Position numbers and translations under genes: made by a program. Shown piece after piece: positions 8,478 to 11,079 of a DNA stretch of 11,079 nt. Within the stretch, counting starts at the first letter, position 1. The number at the start of each line of letters is the position of its first letter. A model generated the notes under the pieces. It was not told where the DNA came from and searched no databases. It saw only the letters and a list, made by a program, of their open reading frames with translations. The DNA comes from Ramlibacter sp. (lineage in GTDB: Bacteria; Pseudomonadota; Gammaproteobacteria; Burkholderiales; Burkholderiaceae_C), in NCBI GenBank assembly GCA_023701085.1, contig JAMPXR010000040.1, positions 1-11,079 of the forward strand, given 5' to 3'.

Positions 8478-9131
8478 ATGCGGACCACCGTTCTGATTGT
8501 CGAGGACGAACCGGAGTTCATGCGGCGGTTCTCCAGCGCCGTGCTCGCCGATCCGGCGCTGGACCTGGTGGCCACGGTGTCGACCGGGCGCGCCGCCATG
8601 GCGATGCTCGATGCGCAGCAGCCCGACGTGATGCTGGCCGACCTGGGCCTGCCGGACATGAACGGCGTGGAAGTGATCCGCCACGCGGCGGCGCGCCACC
8701 CGGAATGCGACGTGCTGGTGGTGACCATGTTCGGCGACGACCCGCATGTGCTCGAATCGATCGAAGCAGGCGCCACCGGCTATCTGCTGAAGGACGCGGT
8801 GGCGCCAAGCATCGCCGCGAGCATTCACGAACTGCGCGCGGGCGGATCGCCCATCAGCCCCGGCATCGCCCGGCGCGTGCTGCGGCGCTTCCGCCTGGCC
8901 GCCACGCCGGCCGCCAGCGCCGAAGCGGCCCCGGAGGCATCGCTCCTGACTGAACGCGAGACCGAACTGCTGCGCTTGACCGCCAAGGGCTTGAGCTTCG
9001 ACACCATCGGCCAGCTGATGGGCATTTCCTCCCATACGGTGGTGGCGCACGTGAAGAAGATCTATCGCAAGCTGGCCGTCCACTCGCGCGGCGAAGCGGT
9101 TTACGAGGCCGGGCAACTGGGGCTGCTGTGA
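8478..9131 (+). CDS. NarL/LuxR-family response regulator
   Basis: The 217-residue protein has a receiver domain (about residues 3-120) with the acidic pair Glu9-Asp10, phosphoacceptor Asp55 in LADLGLPD, the switch threonine Thr83 and Lys105 in YLLKD. A linker rich in alanine (about 139-155) leads to a LuxR-type helix-turn-helix (about 156-212) with LTERETELLRL and SSHTVVAHVKKIYRKL. It would be a cytoplasmic transcription factor activated by phosphorylation. It is overlapped by the kinase gene, so the two form one operon and presumably one signalling pair. The start is set by the strong Shine-Dalgarno. The longer open frame beginning in priA (7929) is an artefact. Target genes cannot be deduced; autoregulation through the repeats at 8431-8461 is possible. 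Confidence 0.95.
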   Translation: MRTTVLIVEDEPEFMRRFSSAVLADPALDLVATVSTGRAAMAMLDAQQPDVMLADLGLPDMNGVEVIRHAAARHPECDVLVVTMFGDDPHVLESIEAGATGYLLKDAVAPSIAASIHELRAGGSPISPGIARRVLRRFRLAATPAASAEAAPEASLLTERETELLRLTAKGLSFDTIGQLMGISSHTVVAHVKKIYRKLAVHSRGEAVYEAGQLGLL

Positions 9132-11023
9132 TCGCGACCTGGCTGACCCAGCCGCCGTCCCGCTGGGCACGCCTGCTCCTCGCGGCGCTCGGCATCGCCT
9201 GCTGCGCCGGCGCCGCGCCGGCCGCCGTGGTGGAGCCCTCCCGGGCGTTCCTGCTGACGGCCCCGGACGCGACCCCGCCGCCGGCCGAGCGGCGCTGGAC
9301 GCCGGTCACGCTGCCGGACATCTGGCGGCAGTCGCGGCCGGGTGTGCCGCCAGCGGACAGCTGGTACCGGATGGACTTCGACTATCCCGCGGCGCCGCAG
9401 GCGGCCGATACCTGGGCCCTGTACCTTCCCTATCTGTACGACGGCGGCGAGATCTGGCTCAACGGCTCGCCGGCGGGTCGCGTGCGGGTGAAGGACGATG
9501 CCGCCCACATCCGCTGGGCCCGGCCCCACCTGCTCACATTGCCGTCGTCGCTGCTGCGCCCCGGGCGCAACGACATCGCCGTGCGTACCGCGCTGCCCAG
9601 GGGCGGCGCAGCCATCGGCTTCCCGCGCCCGGGCATCGGACCGCTGTCCGAGCTGATGCCCATGTACGAGCGGCGCTTCTTCTGGGTCAATACCGCGCCC
9701 CTGATCACGGCGTCGGTATGCCTGCTGGCGGCGGGCTTCGTGCTGTTCATCTGGTGGCGCCGCCGCAGCGAGGATCTGTACGGCCTGTTCGGGCTTGCCG
9801 CCGCGCTTTGGGGCGTGCGCACCCTGACCTTCGTGGTCGAAGTCCTGCCGGCGCAGCACTGGCTGCCGTGGCGCCTGACCTACCTGGGCGCCACCGGGGG
9901 CTTCATCGTGGCGATGGCCATCCTCGCGCTGCGCTTCGGGGGACTGCGGCGGCCCTGGGTCGAGCGCGCCCTGGTGCTGTACTGGCTGATCGGTCCGCTC
10001 TGGTTGATGGCCGGAGGCGTCGCCGCCGAGCCGCTGGTCAATCGTTACTGGATCGCCGGTTTTCTTCCCATCGGCATCGCGATCGTCGTCGTCTCCCTGC
10101 GGACCATGTGGCGGCAGCGTACCCTGCGCGCGGCCGTGCTGCCCGTCGCGATGGTGGCCGCCGTGCTCGCCGGCCTGCACGACTACCTGGTGAACTGGAG
10201 CGTGCCGGGCACCGCCCAACTGCTGTTTCCCCAGTGGTCGGGGTATCGCATCTTCCTGCTGCACCACGGCGCCAACCTGGTGCTGCTGGCCATGGGCGCG
10301 CTGCTCACCCTGCGCTTCATCGAGGCACTCGGTTCGCTGGAAAAGCTGAACCAGACGCTCGAGTCGCGCGTGGCCGACCGCGAGCGCGAGCTGTCGGTCA
10401 ACTACGCGCGCATGGCGGAACTGGAGCGCGAGCGCGCGGCGGCGCGCGAGCGCCAGCTGATCATGCGGGAAATCCACGACGGACTGGGCTCCCAGCTGTT
10501 CGTGTCGCTGTCACGGGTGGAACGGGGCGACATGAAGGGCGCCCAAATCGCCGATACGCTGCGCGGCTGCATCGCCGACATGCGTCTCGCGTTGGGCACG
10601 CTCACCCCCGACGAGAGCGACTTCCGCACCACGCTGGGCGACTTCCTGTTTCGCTGGCAGGGCCAGCTGCTCGCGGCGGGCGTCCGTCCGGCCTGGACCA
10701 TCGACGTGCCCGATGGGGCGCTGAACCTGGCGCCGCACGCGGCGCTGCAGGTGCTGCGCATCGCACAGGAGGCGCTCACCAATGTCCTGAAGCATGCGGG
10801 CGCGCAGCGCGTGCAGGTGCGCCTGCGGCAGGCGGGCAGCCTGCTGGAACTCGAAGTCGAAGACGATGGCCACGGCGGGGCCACCGGGCGCGGCACAGGC
10901 GGGCGGGGCCTGGCCAACATGCGCGCGCGCGCGCAGCAGCTCGGTGGGCAGCTCGAATGGCGCAATGGCGGCGCGGGCACATGCGTCGCGTTGAAGGTTC
11001 CCGTGAACGCGGTACTGGCCTGA
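9128..11023 (+). CDS. 7-TM sensor histidine kinase with periplasmic jelly-roll-like domain
   Basis: This 631-residue kinase starts with GTG at 9128 in a 4-nt GTGA overlap with the regulator stop, so translation is probably coupled. Residues about 12-33 look like a signal peptide or first membrane anchor. Residues about 34-185 are a periplasmic beta-rich domain. Its SWYRMDFDYP, YDGGEIWLNG and LLRPGRNDIAVR strings resemble the sugar-binding jelly roll of GH2-type enzymes and 7TMR-DISMED2 sensors. About seven hydrophobic helices follow (190-400), then a charged coiled coil (about 402-445), a HisKA_3 dimerisation helix with phosphorylated His450 in REIHDGLGSQL, and a HATPase_c domain with N-box EALTNVLKHA (Asn552), DDGHG (579-583) and GRGLANM. 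It should autophosphorylate and pass phosphate to Asp55 of the upstream regulator. The ligand is unknown; a carbohydrate or cell-wall fragment is only a guess from the fold. Confidence 0.92.
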   Translation: MIATWLTQPPSRWARLLLAALGIACCAGAAPAAVVEPSRAFLLTAPDATPPPAERRWTPVTLPDIWRQSRPGVPPADSWYRMDFDYPAAPQAADTWALYLPYLYDGGEIWLNGSPAGRVRVKDDAAHIRWARPHLLTLPSSLLRPGRNDIAVRTALPRGGAAIGFPRPGIGPLSELMPMYERRFFWVNTAPLITASVCLLAAGFVLFIWWRRRSEDLYGLFGLAAALWGVRTLTFVVEVLPAQHWLPWRLTYLGATGGFIVAMAILALRFGGLRRPWVERALVLYWLIGPLWLMAGGVAAEPLVNRYWIAGFLPIGIAIVVVSLRTMWRQRTLRAAVLPVAMVAAVLAGLHDYLVNWSVPGTAQLLFPQWSGYRIFLLHHGANLVLLAMGALLTLRFIEALGSLEKLNQTLESRVADRERELSVNYARMAELERERAAARERQLIMREIHDGLGSQLFVSLSRVERGDMKGAQIADTLRGCIADMRLALGTLTPDESDFRTTLGDFLFRWQGQLLAAGVRPAWTIDVPDGALNLAPHAALQVLRIAQEALTNVLKHAGAQRVQVRLRQAGSLLELEVEDDGHGGATGRGTGGRGLANMRARAQQLGGQLEWRNGGAGTCVALKVPVNAVLA

Positions 11024-11079
11024 GCCCGGACAAGCCCGGTTTCGTTCCGGTCCCCTGAACGCGGCACTTCGCCGCCCGC

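Noticed and set aside
9101..10477. 458-codon minus-strand open frame over the kinase
   Set aside because: Its composition (many Q, H, R, G) is a shadow pattern; the plus-strand kinase has all catalytic motifs.
11024..11079. Terminator after the kinase gene
   Set aside because: Short CCGG-type repeats occur but there is no stable stem followed by a T-run before the window ends.

Overview
The window is GC-rich, tightly packed bacterial chromosome, probably from a betaproteobacterium of the order Burkholderiales and most likely the family Comamonadaceae. I infer this from the protein family variants, the hemE-priA adjacency, the high-GC codon use, and -10 boxes placed directly before start codons. 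No database search was possible, so genus is not claimed. No phage, transposon, CRISPR array, tRNA or rRNA was seen.

Layout: (1) 3-1478 (+), a DsbD/ScsB-type membrane thiol reductase whose 5' end lies outside the window. (2) 1622-3482 (+), a two-gene unit of a small CoA-binding Rossmann protein and a PLP-dependent O-acetylhomoserine sulfhydrylase (metY). (3) 3541-4737 (-), a TPR-methyltransferase fusion, convergent with metY and divergent from hemE. (4) 4813-5913 (+), hemE, uroporphyrinogen decarboxylase. (5) 5914-6261, a gene-free spacer of about 50% GC by hand count, in a setting that is visibly much richer in GC. It carries two perfect DnaA-box consensus matches and a run of short hairpins. 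(6) 6262-8343 (+), priA, the replication-restart helicase. (7) 8478-11023 (+), a two-component system: a NarL/LuxR-type response regulator overlapped by 4 nt by a 7-TM histidine kinase with a periplasmic jelly-roll-like sensor.

Most genes are housekeeping: cytoplasmic electron transfer to envelope thiols, sulfur assimilation into homocysteine, heme synthesis and replication restart. The adaptive part is the response regulator/kinase pair, whose signal is unknown. Its promoter region contains inverted repeats around a candidate -10 box that could be an operator.

I found no clear new multi-gene system. The points most worth a second look are the DnaA boxes before priA, the architecture of the kinase sensor, the repeat arrangement before the response regulator, and the apparent leaderless promoters of hemE and the CoA-binding gene.
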